From: Crocodylus rhombifer
Taxonomy: Eukaryota; Chordata; Crocodylia; Crocodylidae
NCBI GenBank assembly: GCA_038503035.1
Contig: JAVSML010024335.1
Coordinates: 86,017-150,016 of the forward strand
Direction of reading: 5' to 3'
Length of the DNA: 64,000 nucleotides
Part shown: one piece after another, positions 36,183-47,940 of the stretch
Numbering within the stretch: position 1 is the first letter of the stretch
Layout of the letters: each line of letters opens with the position of its first letter
Notes under the pieces: generated by a model
The model's input: only the letters and a program-made list of their open reading frames with translations
What the model was told of the DNA's origin: nothing
Database searches by the model: none
Made by a program: the position numbers and the translations under genes

Positions 36183-36561
36183 TGAGTTCCCCTGCCCTCA
36201 AGGACCCCAGCACCTCACCCGCTAGTTTCCTCAACTTGTTGAAGTTGGCCCTCCTAAAGTCTAGGGCTACTGTCCTGCTGCAGGCCCTTGACACCCTGGG
36301 CTGGATGGTGAATTCCAGCAAGCGATGATCGCTATCTCCCAGGTGGTCAAGAACCTGGAGGCCCCTTACCAGGTTATCGCCTGTGGCCAGGACCAGATCC
36401 AACAGGACGTTTCCTCTGGTGGGACTGTGCACCTCCTGGATTAAGCAGAGGTCCTGTATCTCAGCTAGGAACCTCCTGGAATGGTCCGTCCTGGCTGACT
36501 GTTCCTCCCAGCAGATATCCGGGTAATTAAAATCACTCATGACAACTACATCCCTTGTCAC
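36088..36561 (-). pseudogene. CR1 copy 2: C-terminal endonuclease relic
   Basis: This frame carries two APE-type endonuclease landmarks, VVVMSDFNYPDICWEE (GDFN-type motif, here SDFN) and LDHLGDSDHRLLEF (SDH motif intact). The conserved basic stretch leading to the reverse transcriptase follows. Its C-terminal end overlaps the out-of-register start of the 34965-36182 frame, which marks a frameshift near 36000-36100. Residues N-terminal of the GDFN region are missing through 5' truncation. Confidence 0.88.
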
Positions 36562-36679
36562 ATCAGCAGATACTACAGTGATTCTAGCCTATAACTTTCT
36601 TCTATTCTAAACATCACCCAGGCAAGTTTTAGGCCTCCATTAAAGCAAATTTAAGGAAATGACTGTGCAGTAACAGCGA

Positions 36680-36950
36680 GGCTGCTCCAACGTGTAATTA
36701 CAGAGTCTGCTGGAGCATGGTAACTACCGTGGTCTAGCAGACTCCAGCGTCATGTGTATCAGTGTCCATGCACTGAAAAATGGTGGTGAAGGCACTTTAA
36801 CTACAGCTTGTTTGATGAGTTTTATTTAAAATACCCCTGTCATCATTTTTCAATTCATGTAATGCTCTGGGTGCTTTAGTTAGAGTGGTTCTAGGACCTG
36901 CTCCAATTCAAGTGCCCCCTCCTCACCGCCAGAGCACATGTATAAATGCA
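36680..36950. mobile_element. Inverted-repeat MITE, family A, copy 3 (reverse orientation)
   Basis: It ends CAGAGCACATGTATAAATGC, the inverse of the family A left end. It shares TGAAAAATGGTGGTGAAGGC, CTTTAACTACAGCTTGTTTG and the TCTGCTGGAGCATG arm with the other copies. Confidence 0.7.
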
Positions 36951-38058
36951 CATTATTTCTGAACTTTCAGATCATGCATGAGCTTTCCTTATGTCCAGAT
37001 GTCAAGAGAGGTGCATTTTATTTCCCAAACTTTAAGCAGCTTGCTTGTGAAATGGAAGGTGGAAGCTTTATTAGGAGAAAATCCTTAAAAATCCATCTGC
37101 TTTCGTCCTCCCAGACACCTGACATTTTCTCTAATGTCATTCATAAGAGTGATATTTACACTAAATTTCTTTGAGTGTGACTTGGTTATTCCTTCCCAAC
37201 CCAACTCTCTAAGGCCAGCAGGGCTTGGCAAGCATGTATATAGTTGCATGTTTTGTATAGAGACACAGACACATGAGTAGCAATTGCTCAAGAAAATAAA
37301 ATATTATTTGAATCTCTATTACAACCACAAGATTTCTCTGAAACACTATCCTAATTTTCACTCCATTTTGGAGATGTTAAATGCAGGTGCTTTGCCTTCT
37401 GTGTATTGTTAGAAATGGACAGGCCCAATCTTACAAGAAGCATTCAAATAAACAATGATCTGAATAACAAGATTATACACATGCAGTTTTCCTATTCGCT
37501 TTAGATTGGTTTGATAATATTGTGAACCGGAGAATGAGGATGGTAGGGATAAACAGAACATTGGAGAAATGCAATGTATCACCATCCAGGCTTACCTGAT
37601 AGTTATGGTATAATGGTTTTCACTTCCCTTGTGTGGAGCTGCTGTGTGATCTGAGTCATTATCTGGAATCACAGCTGAGGCAGATATGCTTTACCCAACC
37701 TAGAACATAACACATGTAAATCAGCATTATTGTGGATTTGTCTTTATTGAATATGAGCCACAGATAAACAAAAATGATCTATGGTCTTTGGGGTTTTGTA
37801 ATATTCTTTGGGAAGGAAACTGGAATAAAACAGTGTTAACTGATGTACTAGAAAGTCACTAACCTCTCTGGGCTTGCTTAAGATTTCTCATGGTAGTCAG
37901 GGACAGGTCAGCATGTAGCAAGAAGCATATGAATCTCCTTATGAAAATTAAGTCTGTTGTCTTTTGTCACAGATAGTACATACATTATTATGACCTCATC
38001 CTCTAACCCCAGAAAGGGAAAAAAGGCCTACCTAGTTCTATTCATATCTGATACTACT
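36951..38058. other. Intergenic DNA, nothing recognised
   Basis: Unique-looking AT-rich sequence with short ORFs that lack motifs. Confidence 0.5.
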
Positions 38059-38515
38059 GGTGCAAACAGAAGTGCAGCTCTCCGCTGTAACTGACAATGC
38101 TTTACAGGAAGCTCTCTGAGTTACAATGATTGTCCCAACAAAACATAAATTCATTGATGGTTCCGAGGGGAAAGGAATGAGCCTGCAGCTGCTTTCCCCT
38201 AGCAGCCTGTCCTTGTTTCAGAAAGGGAGGGGAGAAAGGGAATGGAGGAAGCTTGTTCTAAGGGGGTTCCCCAGCTGGCCCTGGATCGTGGAGTACTTCG
38301 GGGGGGGAGGCTCCAATTCAGCCACCCCACCCTCTAGTCAGGGCTTAAACCCCCCCAGACTGAACTCCCTCCACTCTCTTTCCCCCCTCCCATTCTTAAA
38401 ACAATGACAAGCTGGGTTGAGGAGCACTGAGAAATTTGCGATGCTTTTTGCAGATTGGATAGATCAGCTTCCTACAACTGATGCTTTTTTTGGATAATGA
38501 AGGTTCTGAACTCCT
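38059..38515. mobile_element. Inverted-repeat element, family D, copy 3 (right end unclear)
   Basis: It starts GGTGCAAACAGAAGTGCAGC and follows copy 1 through GAGTTACAATGATTGTCC, the TTTCAGAAAGGGAGGGG block and CAGACTGAACTCCCTCCAC. A clear right terminal repeat was not found. Confidence 0.6.
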
Positions 38516-41500
38516 AGTTAACAGCCACTGAATGTAATTTTTATGAGGATGTTTTTGGTTTTTTTCTCTAAGTCAAATTGCATTTGGCTTTGGCACCCTT
38601 CAATATGTAAAAAAAAAAAAGGGGGGGGGGAGGAACTAGTTGACTTCCATGACACATTTGCAAAGCTTAACACGAGACAGAATTCTAAAAAGTCAGAGGC
38701 ACTGGAATGGTTTAGTGGGACCAGGGCTACTTTCTGTGAACAAGTATTATGGCATAACATAATACCATGGTAAGTAGGTTGCACCCAGTGTACCAGGGGA
38801 GCTGCTTTTTGTGTACCTTCCCCCTGCCAAAAAACCCCAAACAAATAAAAAAATCACCCATTCTTCTGATATGCTAGGATTATGTTGGATTTTTTTTCTC
38901 CAAGATAACTTTTTTCTCCACTTACCGAGATGAAAAACCTTTCCTCACCTTCCTCCCTAAGTTCACTTCTAGATGTTTGTTAATTTAAATACAGCTCTAG
39001 TTTCCATTACCAGAGTAGGTAGCCATATCAAGCAATAGTATAGCTATAGGGAGAGAGACTCAGGATAAGGGGAGAAACACAAAGATGACTCAACTTTGTT
39101 ATTTGCATTAGATGAAGCTGCAGATGCTGGTGTGAAACAGGGCTCTGAGCAGTACATACCAAGTCACTGTTTCCTCTAGATTGGCAGCTGGCAAGCACAA
39201 GGAGGTATTTCCAGCTCCAGGAGGGGGCCACCAGGGAGAGTCGGCAGTGTCAGTGACAAAAAGACACCAGAGGACTCTCCCAGTGGGAGGTGCATGCAAC
39301 CAGTGACAGTGGAGGAGTGTAAGCTGCATGTGATGGTGATCAGAAGATCACTAAATTAAACAGACGTGAAAGCCATAGGGCTGTGGCAATTATAAAGACT
39401 CTGAAGGATGGATACCTACAAAAGAGAGTCAGGTCAAATGTGGCTGGGGTGAGCAAAGAGCAGGGGAAAAGCCACCTGGTGTAGGGAACTAGCTCAGTGG
39501 GGTTTGCCTACCCCAATAAAACTGTGTAAAGAGGCAACTCAGAGGTCATAGAGATGTTTATTGGTGCAGAAGGCAGCCCAGAAGGGGGTGACCTTCCTCC
39601 TGAGAACTCTAAACTGAGCAATGAGGGAAGCTGTAGGGAGGGTTCACACTTCCCTCTAGTGGCTGGAGTGTGACTGGTAACTGATCCAGCCCAGAGAAAC
39701 CCACATCACTCAGAGACCTGGAGATTAGTGCCTGAAGGGTGGCACCCAGACATTTGTAGTTTGTTTTTTTGGAAGTCTGGACCTCTCATCCCCCCACCCC
39801 CCCAAAAAAACAAAACAAAAACCAAAAAAACCAAACAAACATTATCTTCAGGTCTTTGTTTGGTAGGGCTGATATAAAGGGGCCCTGAGTCTAAGGGCTA
39901 ATCCCAATCTTGTTTGCCTGGTCATCTTGGAGTTTGCTTGGTTGTACAAATTTAAAAAGACAAAAGCAGAAAGTGATTCTAGTGCAGGCTTGTGGCACTG
40001 GTGGGAGTGGGGGAAGGATTGGAGCCCTGGTTTCCTCTTTTGTTGAAACCAGAACACCATTTAACAGCGAGGAAGTTGTAAGGATGGAGTCTAGGGGAGG
40101 TGGAGCCCCATGAACACACTCCTTCAGCAGGCCTAAAGTATCAGTTGTGGGAACTGGCTCCCCAGTAAAATCAAGTCAGGGCAGGAAAAATGGGAAAATC
40201 CCAGAGCACTGGAGTAATATTTTGGTTTCCCATCCTGTTGTAACCCAATAGAAGGACACCAGGCTGAAGGGGACCTAGGCCCTACAATACCTACAGTCCA
40301 TAATAGTATGCATACCTCATTATTACCTATTATGGAATTAGTAGTGTACAATATTGAAGGTGAGCTTATGAGGGAAGTTTTTCATACAGCTAATGACTGA
40401 TTAACATCTGAGCTGCTTGCAGTTATTATGGGCCTGTCTGCTCTCTTTCCCTAGTGTATAAAATATTAAATGGAATTACATTAAGTTAAACCAATGTAAA
40501 TTCTGAATGAAGCCCACTGACATATTATTCTTTGTATGAAGGTTAGAGAGGGGAGAGACTTTTTTTCTTATGCAGCAAATTAAATAAACATTGCTTTTGA
40601 AATTGTATCCTGTGGCATTTTTTAAAATTGCACAACTGAACTTTCATAACCTGTATATCAGGACAACTTGACTTTCACACACCAATTCTACTGTCTTCTT
40701 TAACATCCACTGTACAAACTGCTTAAGAGCAGAAGAAGCTATGAGCTCCAGGAACCAACCTGCTGCTGTCTGTTTATATATTCCTACAGACTTTACATGG
40801 GCTGGAAGAGAAAATTGCCCTTTGCATGCCTTGTCTCTAGAGGAAAATTGGAAGTATGTCCAGTTCTTATAAAATAATGACAATCACACTGTGGACTGAG
40901 CACAAAGAACAGATTTTCCAGGCCAGCTGCTCTGAACTAAGGAAAAATGTGGCCTAAAAGAAAATGAAGAAAAACATTTAAAAGGAAAAGCAGCATCCCA
41001 TTTATGTATCAAAGTTAAACTAGGTCATTCTGCAACGTAAAGTACACTTTTAGTGGGTATAAATTTAGCAGCTTTCACAGTATTATGCATGACAGTAGTC
41101 TTGTGATATTTCAAGTACAGAACAGGTCCCTGGAGACACTGTGTAATTTATAATGGACTAACTATAATAAATTGTAGCAGCCAGAAAATGAACAGGATCT
41201 GATGAAATGAGGCATGTTGTTTTATTTGTCTTATAGAGAAGTCTTGTTGAAGCTTTAACTTATCTGAGGTCAGAAGGAAACAATGGGGAGTTTTTCAAAA
41301 GAAAAAAAAGTAAGAGTGACAACTCTTTCTCTCCATCTCAGAAAAGTAAATAATTTAAGGAAAGAAACTGTGAATACAAGAGATTCCAACACATTTCCCC
41401 AACAAACTTATAAACAATGTCACTTTCCTTTAAGTGCATAGCAAATGACTTACTGCCTCTGTGCGGGGAAATGTTTACTTTAATTGGTATGGTAGCAGTA

Positions 41501-41916
41501 CCCAGAGATACACCTGAAGGGGCATCAGCACTGCTTACCTCAGCTCTCCTGTAAATTAATTAGGTCCAACTGTCTCTATTTTCAACATATCTTTAACTGT
41601 ATTATTTCATACTGTGCTTGCAGGCATATTAGGGATTTCTTTTAATTTGACAGCATCAGTATTAACCAGGGGATGGTAACTTATCATGCACACATGGAAA
41701 TTTGAACAATCAAAAATGTTTTAACTTGTCCATTCTAAAACACTGACAAAGACATAGATATAGCTAGATCAATCAAATTATCCATCTGTCCATCCATATC
41801 TATCTCTCTATCTGTCCATCCTCAGAATATGGCTCTACAGATTTGACATGTAAAGACAACATGGCTAAACAGAGCTGAGCATCGCTTAAAACTTGTAAAG
41901 CTTTTATCTACACATT
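38516..41916. other. Intergenic DNA with a GC-moderate block and A-rich tract
   Basis: 39.1-40.3 kb is GC-richer. It contains a C/A-rich tract at 39789-39841 and a TATAAAGG at about 39873, so it may hold an eroded LTR or other element; I could not define it. The rest is AT-rich. A poly(T)/CT-rich degenerate tetranucleotide tract lies at 41.78-41.82 kb. Confidence 0.4.
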
Positions 41917-42104
41917 GGACATGTCTACACATGCAATTAATGTGCATGAATAAACCCCGGAGCTTACTGCACTGGATTTTTTTGCTCCTAGGAACGCTGT
42001 TTGAACATGGGCCTGGGAGCAAAAAACTCTGGAGCACATTGCTCCAAAGTTCATTTGTGAATAGCATGTGAAGCACGGTGCAGTAAATGTCTTGTGTAGA
42101 TGCT
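41917..42104. mobile_element. Family B MITE, copy 5
   Basis: ACATGTCTACACATGCAATT at the left pairs with the inverse of AAATGTCTTGTGTAGATGC at the right. The inner part has TTTTTTGCTCCTAGGAACGC and GGGAGCAAAAAACTCTGGAG, which are roughly inverted. Confidence 0.72.
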
Positions 42105-42326
42105 TACAATGTTCCCTGTATTTACAGACACATCTATAAGTTTACACATCTGTATTTCCAGAGTGTGTAAATGCAGACACATCCTGTATTTGCAGATTCT
42201 GACCCCCCCACAGGACTGAATGCTAAGGGCTTGTCTAGACCATAGCAGTGTATCAGCCAGACCATTCCTGAACAAGCCTGTCTCACCCATTTCTGTAAAT
42301 ACACTGTAAATATGCTGCTGTAGATG

Positions 42327-42528
42327 CTCCAGGGCAGGGGCAGGCAATTATTTTGGGCAGAGGGCTGCTTACTGAGCTTTGGCAAGCCATTGAGGGCCGC
42401 ATGACAGGTAGCCAGGGACAGATAAATATTAATTTTCTATTTTTTTAGGGGCTCCATGGGCCAGGTAGAATGGCTTGACAGGCTGCATCTGGCCCTCAGG
42501 CCGCATTTTGCCCACCCTTGCTCCAGGG
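42327..42528. mobile_element. hAT-type MITE with 8-bp target-site duplication
   Basis: The element is 42335-42520 (186 bp). It starts CAGGGGCAGGCAATTATTTT and ends CATTTTGCCCACCCTTG, imperfect inverted repeats of the CAGGGGTGGGCAA type typical of hAT MITEs. It is flanked by identical CTCCAGGG (42327-42334 and 42521-42528). Inner GAGGGCCGCATGACAGG and CTGGCCCTCAGGCCGCA are family hallmarks. Confidence 0.88.
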
Positions 42529-43730
42529 TCTTCTTTTGCAGCCACTTTTGGGACCTTTTTGAGACAAGGCAGGGTTTGTTTTCATAATGCTGTTTCCTAG
42601 CAAACAAACCCAAGCAGCCCAGCTGGGTTTTAATGCTTCAGATGGACTCTTCTACTAGCTCCATTGGTATCAAACCAATTGTAACACTTTAATCTTCCAC
42701 CCTGCCAAAAACAGAATCAAAATGAAGGTATATAAAGTTTGGAAATGGCTTGTTGACACATATTTTGACCAATTCCTGCTAGTTATAGTTAAAGAATTCA
42801 TGAAATGCCAGGGTAGTTGGCCATGGAAAAACTCCATACAGGAATTCTTGATATTGTTAGATATTGTCTTTATATTGGTTTTATGGTGAGTCTTGAAATA
42901 GCAATATTGTGCAAGTTGTACTACAGTGCATCTCTTATGCAAATGCTAAGGTATTAAGTGGAATGTCAACTAAATTAATTTGTTGTCCATTGTATAAAAG
43001 TTATTTATATGCATCTCAGTAACTGACTACTGAAGCATCTAAGCACCTAGCAGTACTAAAGATATGTTAAATCAGACTTAGAATTTTCTCTGTTTTCAAG
43101 TGATACTGGATCCTCATAGGGCCAATTGTAAGTATTTCAGGATAAGATTAATATAGAGTCAACAAGAAAAGGCTTGATTTGTTCATGAAAAGTTTAGACT
43201 ATTTTCAGAAGTTTTGTAGAAAAATAGCCTACTTTTATGCCAAAGTGCCCAAAATCTAAACTTCTGTGAGGAGAATTAAAAAATATTTCATTGTCAGGTT
43301 TCTGATAGAAAATAAAAAAAAACCCTACGGAAAACACTTGCAATTTTTTATTGAAATATGTCTGTAACATTTCTGTATAATTTTCAATATAAAAGTTTTG
43401 AGGTATAATATACTACATTTCCAATGTCAACGTGAAATCTTTTAGAAGATTGGAAATTGTATTTTAAGAAATATTTTATATGCCAAACCAGTAGTACATT
43501 ATATGTGCAAAACGGTTTGTGATGGTCACATTGGTAATAACGCAAGAGCTGCCATTTACCATAGGTTCATCTTGTCCAGTATCCTGTGTTACACAGTGGC
43601 AGAGAGTAGATGCTAAAAGGTAGACATGACCTGGGTTTTTCCCGTTTCTTTGCCACTTGCAGCCTCCAGGTCTAGGAAGTTCTGACTGAGACGCTGTACC
43701 TCTACCCCATGTTAAATCACAACATATGGA
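42529..43730. other. Intergenic DNA, nothing recognised
   Basis: AT-rich sequence without transposon ends, coding signatures or RNA genes. Confidence 0.5.
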
Positions 43731-44381
43731 GTGCATCTACATGAGACACTTTACTCAAGATTAGCAGAAATCACTGCACAGTAAACATCATGTACAAATG
43801 CAGACACTTAACTGCGCAGTCATTTGCTCTAATCACAAGTAAATTTGCTACTTGTATTTACAGATTAGCTACTGTGCAGTATGGCACATGTAGATGACCA
43901 GACCCCATCCAGGGAATCCCCAACCAGCAGGAGCTCACTCCTAGCTGCCCCACCAGTGGATTGGGGCAGGGGGCTGGGATCTGCCCCTCCCCTGCAGCTC
44001 TTTCAAAGCCTCCTGCCTGGGAGCTCCTTGCTGCTGGGATAGGGTGATATTGTCCCTGCCTGGGCTAAGGTGGCAGAGCCCACCCCAGCAGCTTCTGCAG
44101 GCAGGGAGCAATCTTCCAGTTCCCACCAGGAGACGGCTGTCTTCTGGCCCCATGTTCCCTGCCAGCCCCTGGGCTAGCACCCAGGGGAGCCTAGGGGTCC
44201 CCCTGGCTGCTGCAGGGGGCTCGATCAGGGCTGGAGTGGGCAGGAGCAGACTTCTGCCAGGAGCAGTAAATCTGTTCCCGCATCCCCACACATGTAGATG
44301 CCTGTCTGAGGTGGGTTTACTTTAGAGTAATTTACTCTAGAGTAAAACCACCCCACAGCATTTGCATGTGTAGATGTGCCC
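43731..44381. mobile_element. Family B composite element
   Basis: The outer ends are GTGCATCTACATGAGACAC and TGCATGTGTAGATGTGCCC. A second end-type motif (GGCACATGTAGATGACC, about 43883-43899) closes a small unit of about 165 bp. A GC-rich block of about 390 bp follows, and a third end motif (CACACATGTAGATGCC) lies at about 44287. Near the right end TTACTTTAGAGTAA is followed by TTTACTCTAGAGTAAA, a further palindrome. The short ORFs in the GC-rich block look incidental. Confidence 0.6.
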
Positions 44382-45717
44382 ATGGAGAACAATCTAACAA
44401 CCCACATTTTAAGCTGAGGACAAAATTTCTCTAACAACTTTTTTGCAGTTATCACAGGTATTTATTGGACTTGCCTGTGGGTTTGCTATTTAGTCAGTCT
44501 GCACTTTGGATTAACTCCATGTCTCAGACTTAAATTGAATTGTGGGTAATATGCACAATGAACCTTTGTCCACACAGAAATGGTTTACCACTGGGCAGAT
44601 GAAAACAGAAGTCAAAGTTCTGTAAATATTGCTTTGAATTTGTCCAGTTAGGATTTGTACACTTCTCTTTCACCATTGAACTTTTATTAGCATAAGTACT
44701 CACATAAAACAAATGCTACACTCTTGTGCTGGGACATTCATGGCAACCTTTATATTTTATTTCTCTATGTATTCTTATTAGAACTAAGTTCATCCGATCC
44801 AGGAGAAAAAGCCCAGTGTAACATATGTAACTGATCGAACTAAGAAACACAGTGTAACAAGGAAGCAACATCCGTAAAAAAATCCTCTAATATCTTCAAG
44901 TGGCAATAAATGTAGGAAAAATTCAGAGTTAGACATTTCTTTAATAGGACTATAACTACAATTCAGCTAATAAATTATTTATTGCAAGTTCCTCACTGTG
45001 GTGAGGCTACAACTAGAGAACTCCTTTCCTCTTGCAGAAGGATAACAGTGATCTTAAGAGGCATTCATTCCAAACTCTTTAATCAGCTGGCCCAATATGC
45101 ACCCAGTGCTCAATGTGTCATGTAGATTTGGAGTTTGCACATGCATCTCTGTTTACAAATGTCCATTCTTGGTGTGTACACCATTTTAAGAACATATGAT
45201 TCTGTATTTATACTATGAAACATGCAAAGGACAGTGAAAATGTTCACAGTAAGTTTGCAAAAACTAAGACTTTTCCTGAAAAATGCATTCCAGATTGGGG
45301 TTTTTTTTTGCTTTTGTTTTGTTTCGTTTCTTACTCTGCCATTTTAATCTCTTTTCATTATTCTCTTACCTGAAGGAATGATTACTGTACAAAGCATTGA
45401 AAACAGAATACCATACTTGATAATACAACCACATTTGTCCTCCCATTTCTCACTGACAGTTGTGCTTAGTGTTTATCACTATACCTTGTCCTTTTTGGAT
45501 CATCAAAGAGCATATGCAAATTAGCTTGTGCTTATTTATGAGCTCCTATTTGCAGTATTTTCATGAATATTAATGTTATAAAGTATGAACAGACACTTGA
45601 TGACCAAACAAAACATTATCAGGTTCTTCAAGATATGTCTTTGTAAATTTCTAATATGGAAAATCAGTACTTTTCTGGGACTATATGCCTCTGCCTCATG
45701 TTACATATCTTACACAA
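44382..45717. other. Intergenic DNA, nothing recognised
   Basis: AT-rich. A T-rich GTTTTGTTTCGTTTC tract lies at about 45.3 kb. No coding or RNA signals. Confidence 0.5.
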
Positions 45718-46705
45718 TTAACTGGTTAATTGCACAATAAATTTAGACCAGTCACACATGAAAAGTAGGACTGGCTACATGTGCAAGGCAATTATCACAC
45801 AATTAATGGGTTAACTGAGCAATAAATTTAGACCAGCTACATGTACAAAGAAATTATCACACAGTAAAAGTGACTATCCAGCTATAAAAACAGCCAACCA
45901 GCTATAAAGTTAGTGCTTGAAAATGTGTAACAATGCTATAGCTGATTTCTATACAGTTTTCACTTGGAAGTGTAGCAGAGTCCTTAACAGGTCTGGCAGT
46001 AAGAGATGTGCTCAAGTAAAATGCAGTGTGATTAGACTTACCGATTCACACATAAATGTTCTCAATATTTTGCTTCATGAACCATTAAAAGTAATAAGTG
46101 TAACCCTGTAGTTGCAAAAGTGTATAAAAGTCATAGAATCATAGAATCAATGAGTCGGAAGGGACCTAGACAGATCATCTAGTCCGACCCCCTGCCATGG
46201 GCAGGAAGGAGCACTGGGGGTGGCAGGGGTCATAAGGCCCCAGCCAGGTGCCTATCCAGTCTCCTCTTGAAGATCTCCAGGGAAGGTGAGAGCACCACCT
46301 CTCTGGGAAGCCTCTTCCAGGCTCTGGCCACCGTTACCGTGAAGTAGTTCTTCCTAATATCTAACCTAAACCTATCCTCCCTCAGCTTGTGGCCATTGTT
46401 CCTGGTGGGAGTCCAAGGGGGGCCGTGGTGAACAGACTTTCCCTGAGTCCCTGCTGCTGGCCCCTGATAAGGCTGTAGGCAGCCACAAGATCCCCCCTCA
46501 GTCTCCTCTTGCAGAGACTGAAGAGATTCAGGTCCCTCAGCCTCTCCTCATAGGGCTGGCCACAGAGGCCCCCAACCATGCGAGTGGCCTCCTCTGGACC
46601 CTCTCCAGGTTCTCCATGTCCTTCTTGAAGTGCGGTGCCCAGAACTGGACACAGTTGTGCATGGTTAATTGCACAATAAATTTAGACTAGTCACACATGA
46701 AAGTC
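45718..46705. mobile_element. TTTAGACCAG repeat cluster interrupted by CR1
   Basis: The phrase TTGCACAATAAATTTAGACC with AGTCACACATGAAA occurs at about 45730-45763. A variant (GAGCAATAAATTTAGACCAG) occurs at about 45819, and the phrase recurs at about 46669 on the far side of the CR1 fragment. Units with CAATTATCACACAATTAATG between them suggest a family B relative duplicated or split by the CR1 insertion. Confidence 0.55.
46130..46655 (-). mobile_element. CR1 LINE 3' fragment (copy 3)
   Basis: It starts on the plus strand with AGTCATAGAATCATAGAATC (inverse CR1 tail), followed by GAGTCGGAAGGGACC. A 65-codon relic at 46382-46579 (minus) keeps [20 protein letters not shown] and [13 protein letters not shown]. 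It interrupts a repeat whose copies lie on both sides (45718-45870 and 46661-46705). Confidence 0.9.
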
Positions 46706-47489
46706 AGATTGCATGGGTTTGTTTAAAATGTTTAACTAGAAAAAAAAGCAATCCACAGGAAGATCTTATTTTTTTAATTGAATTATTTTGGAAAAAGAAA
46801 GTTTAAAGAAAGTGGTCACACCTGAAAGCATTCCATTAGGTATTAGAGCACCAAAATGAATGCACTATCTTAGCTCTAGTGGGCTGTCAGAAAAAGTAAA
46901 AAAAATACTTGAATCCATGGGATGAGGTGTGTTCAAAAGATGGTTCCTGAGATATAAAAAATGTGCAGGATGAACAAGAAGGTCCCATGGTGTATAACAG
47001 AATATTTTTACTGACTTTGGTGACTTTTATTAGTTGAGGTCCTGTTTCTGCATATAATTCCTATTTTTTTGATTATGCTTCATTTGATAAGCATCTCACT
47101 AAGCTGGCCACACTAAATATCCTTTAGCTATACCAAGCACTACAAATTAATAATGTCATGCTGGGCATTGATTTTTATGGTCAAAAAACTTATATTAGTG
47201 AGCCTACTCCCTATTTGTGTATCCATGTTACATTTATTAATGTTTAACTGGTATGATACGGGACCAATTCTAATGGGTTTTTGCATTAATGTTCAGTATT
47301 TATACCTCATGTAAGTGCAAGCAAACTCCTTTAAATACAAATTGAAGCTTAATTCACAAAGAGAGTTGTGGGCTGTAATAAGATAGTGTCAAAGTTGCAT
47401 ACAGAGTAGAGTAAATTTTAATAATAACTGCAGTGCTTTTTATTTCTGTGCCATTGACTAGATCTTAAATATTGGAAACAACATGTATG

Positions 47490-47590
47490 CTAGTGATTAT
47501 TAACCAGGGTGTCATGGCACCTTGGGATATTGTGAGATCCTTTGAAGAGTACTGTGCAGCATTAGGTGTGCAAACACCTAGGCCCCCTCT
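47490..47590. mobile_element. hAT-like fragment
   Basis: TTAACCAGGGTGTCATGGCA followed by CCTTGGGATATTGTGAGATC and CTTTGAAGAGT resembles the left part of a common vertebrate hAT MITE (ACCAGGGTGCC type). The right end is not seen. Confidence 0.5.
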
Positions 47591-47689
47591 ATCTATTACA
47601 TTTAAACAATTAATGAACAGTTAATTGCTTCATACATGTGCTACACAGGCATCTAATTTAAAGTGCCATAAAATGGGGAGCAAGCCATA

Positions 47690-47940
47690 AAGATGTTCCA
47701 TATACAAGACCATTTCAGATTCAACATTAGGAATAACTTCTTCACAGTTAGGTGTCCAGACTGTGGGATAAGCTTCCTCCAGACGTGGTTCAATCACCTA
47801 CTCTGGAAATCTTCAAGAGAAGACTGGACCTTCCTGAGGTCACTTGACCCCAGTTATCTTTCCTTCTGGGTGCAGGGGGCTGGATCCAATGATCTTCTGA
47901 GGTCCCTTCCAACCTTACAATCTATGCATCTATGAATAAT
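47690..47940 (+). mobile_element. CR1 LINE 3' terminal fragment (copy 5)
   Basis: It contains AATAACTTCTTCACAGTTAG, GTCCAGACTGTGGGATAAGC and GAGGTCCCTTCCAACCTTAC, standard CR1 3'-end phrases. It closes with two copies of an ATCTATG-type tail (CAATCTATGCATCTATGAA). Confidence 0.88.

Larger units (their letters stand above)
34127..36575 (-). mobile_element. Long, 5'-truncated CR1 LINE (copy 2)
   Basis: The plus strand begins with AGTCATAGAATCATAGAATC, the inverse of the (ATTCTATG)n CR1 tail. The sequence then parallels copy 1 for its whole length and extends about 0.3 kb further 5', into the endonuclease. The coding frame is broken in at least two places, so it is older or less constrained than copy 1. 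It lies directly against a MITE ending at 34120. Confidence 0.93.

Noticed and set aside
39100..40300. A second LTR or provirus
   Set aside because: There is a TATAAAGG and a moderately GC-rich composition, but no paired ends, poly(A) layout or retroviral motif could be shown.
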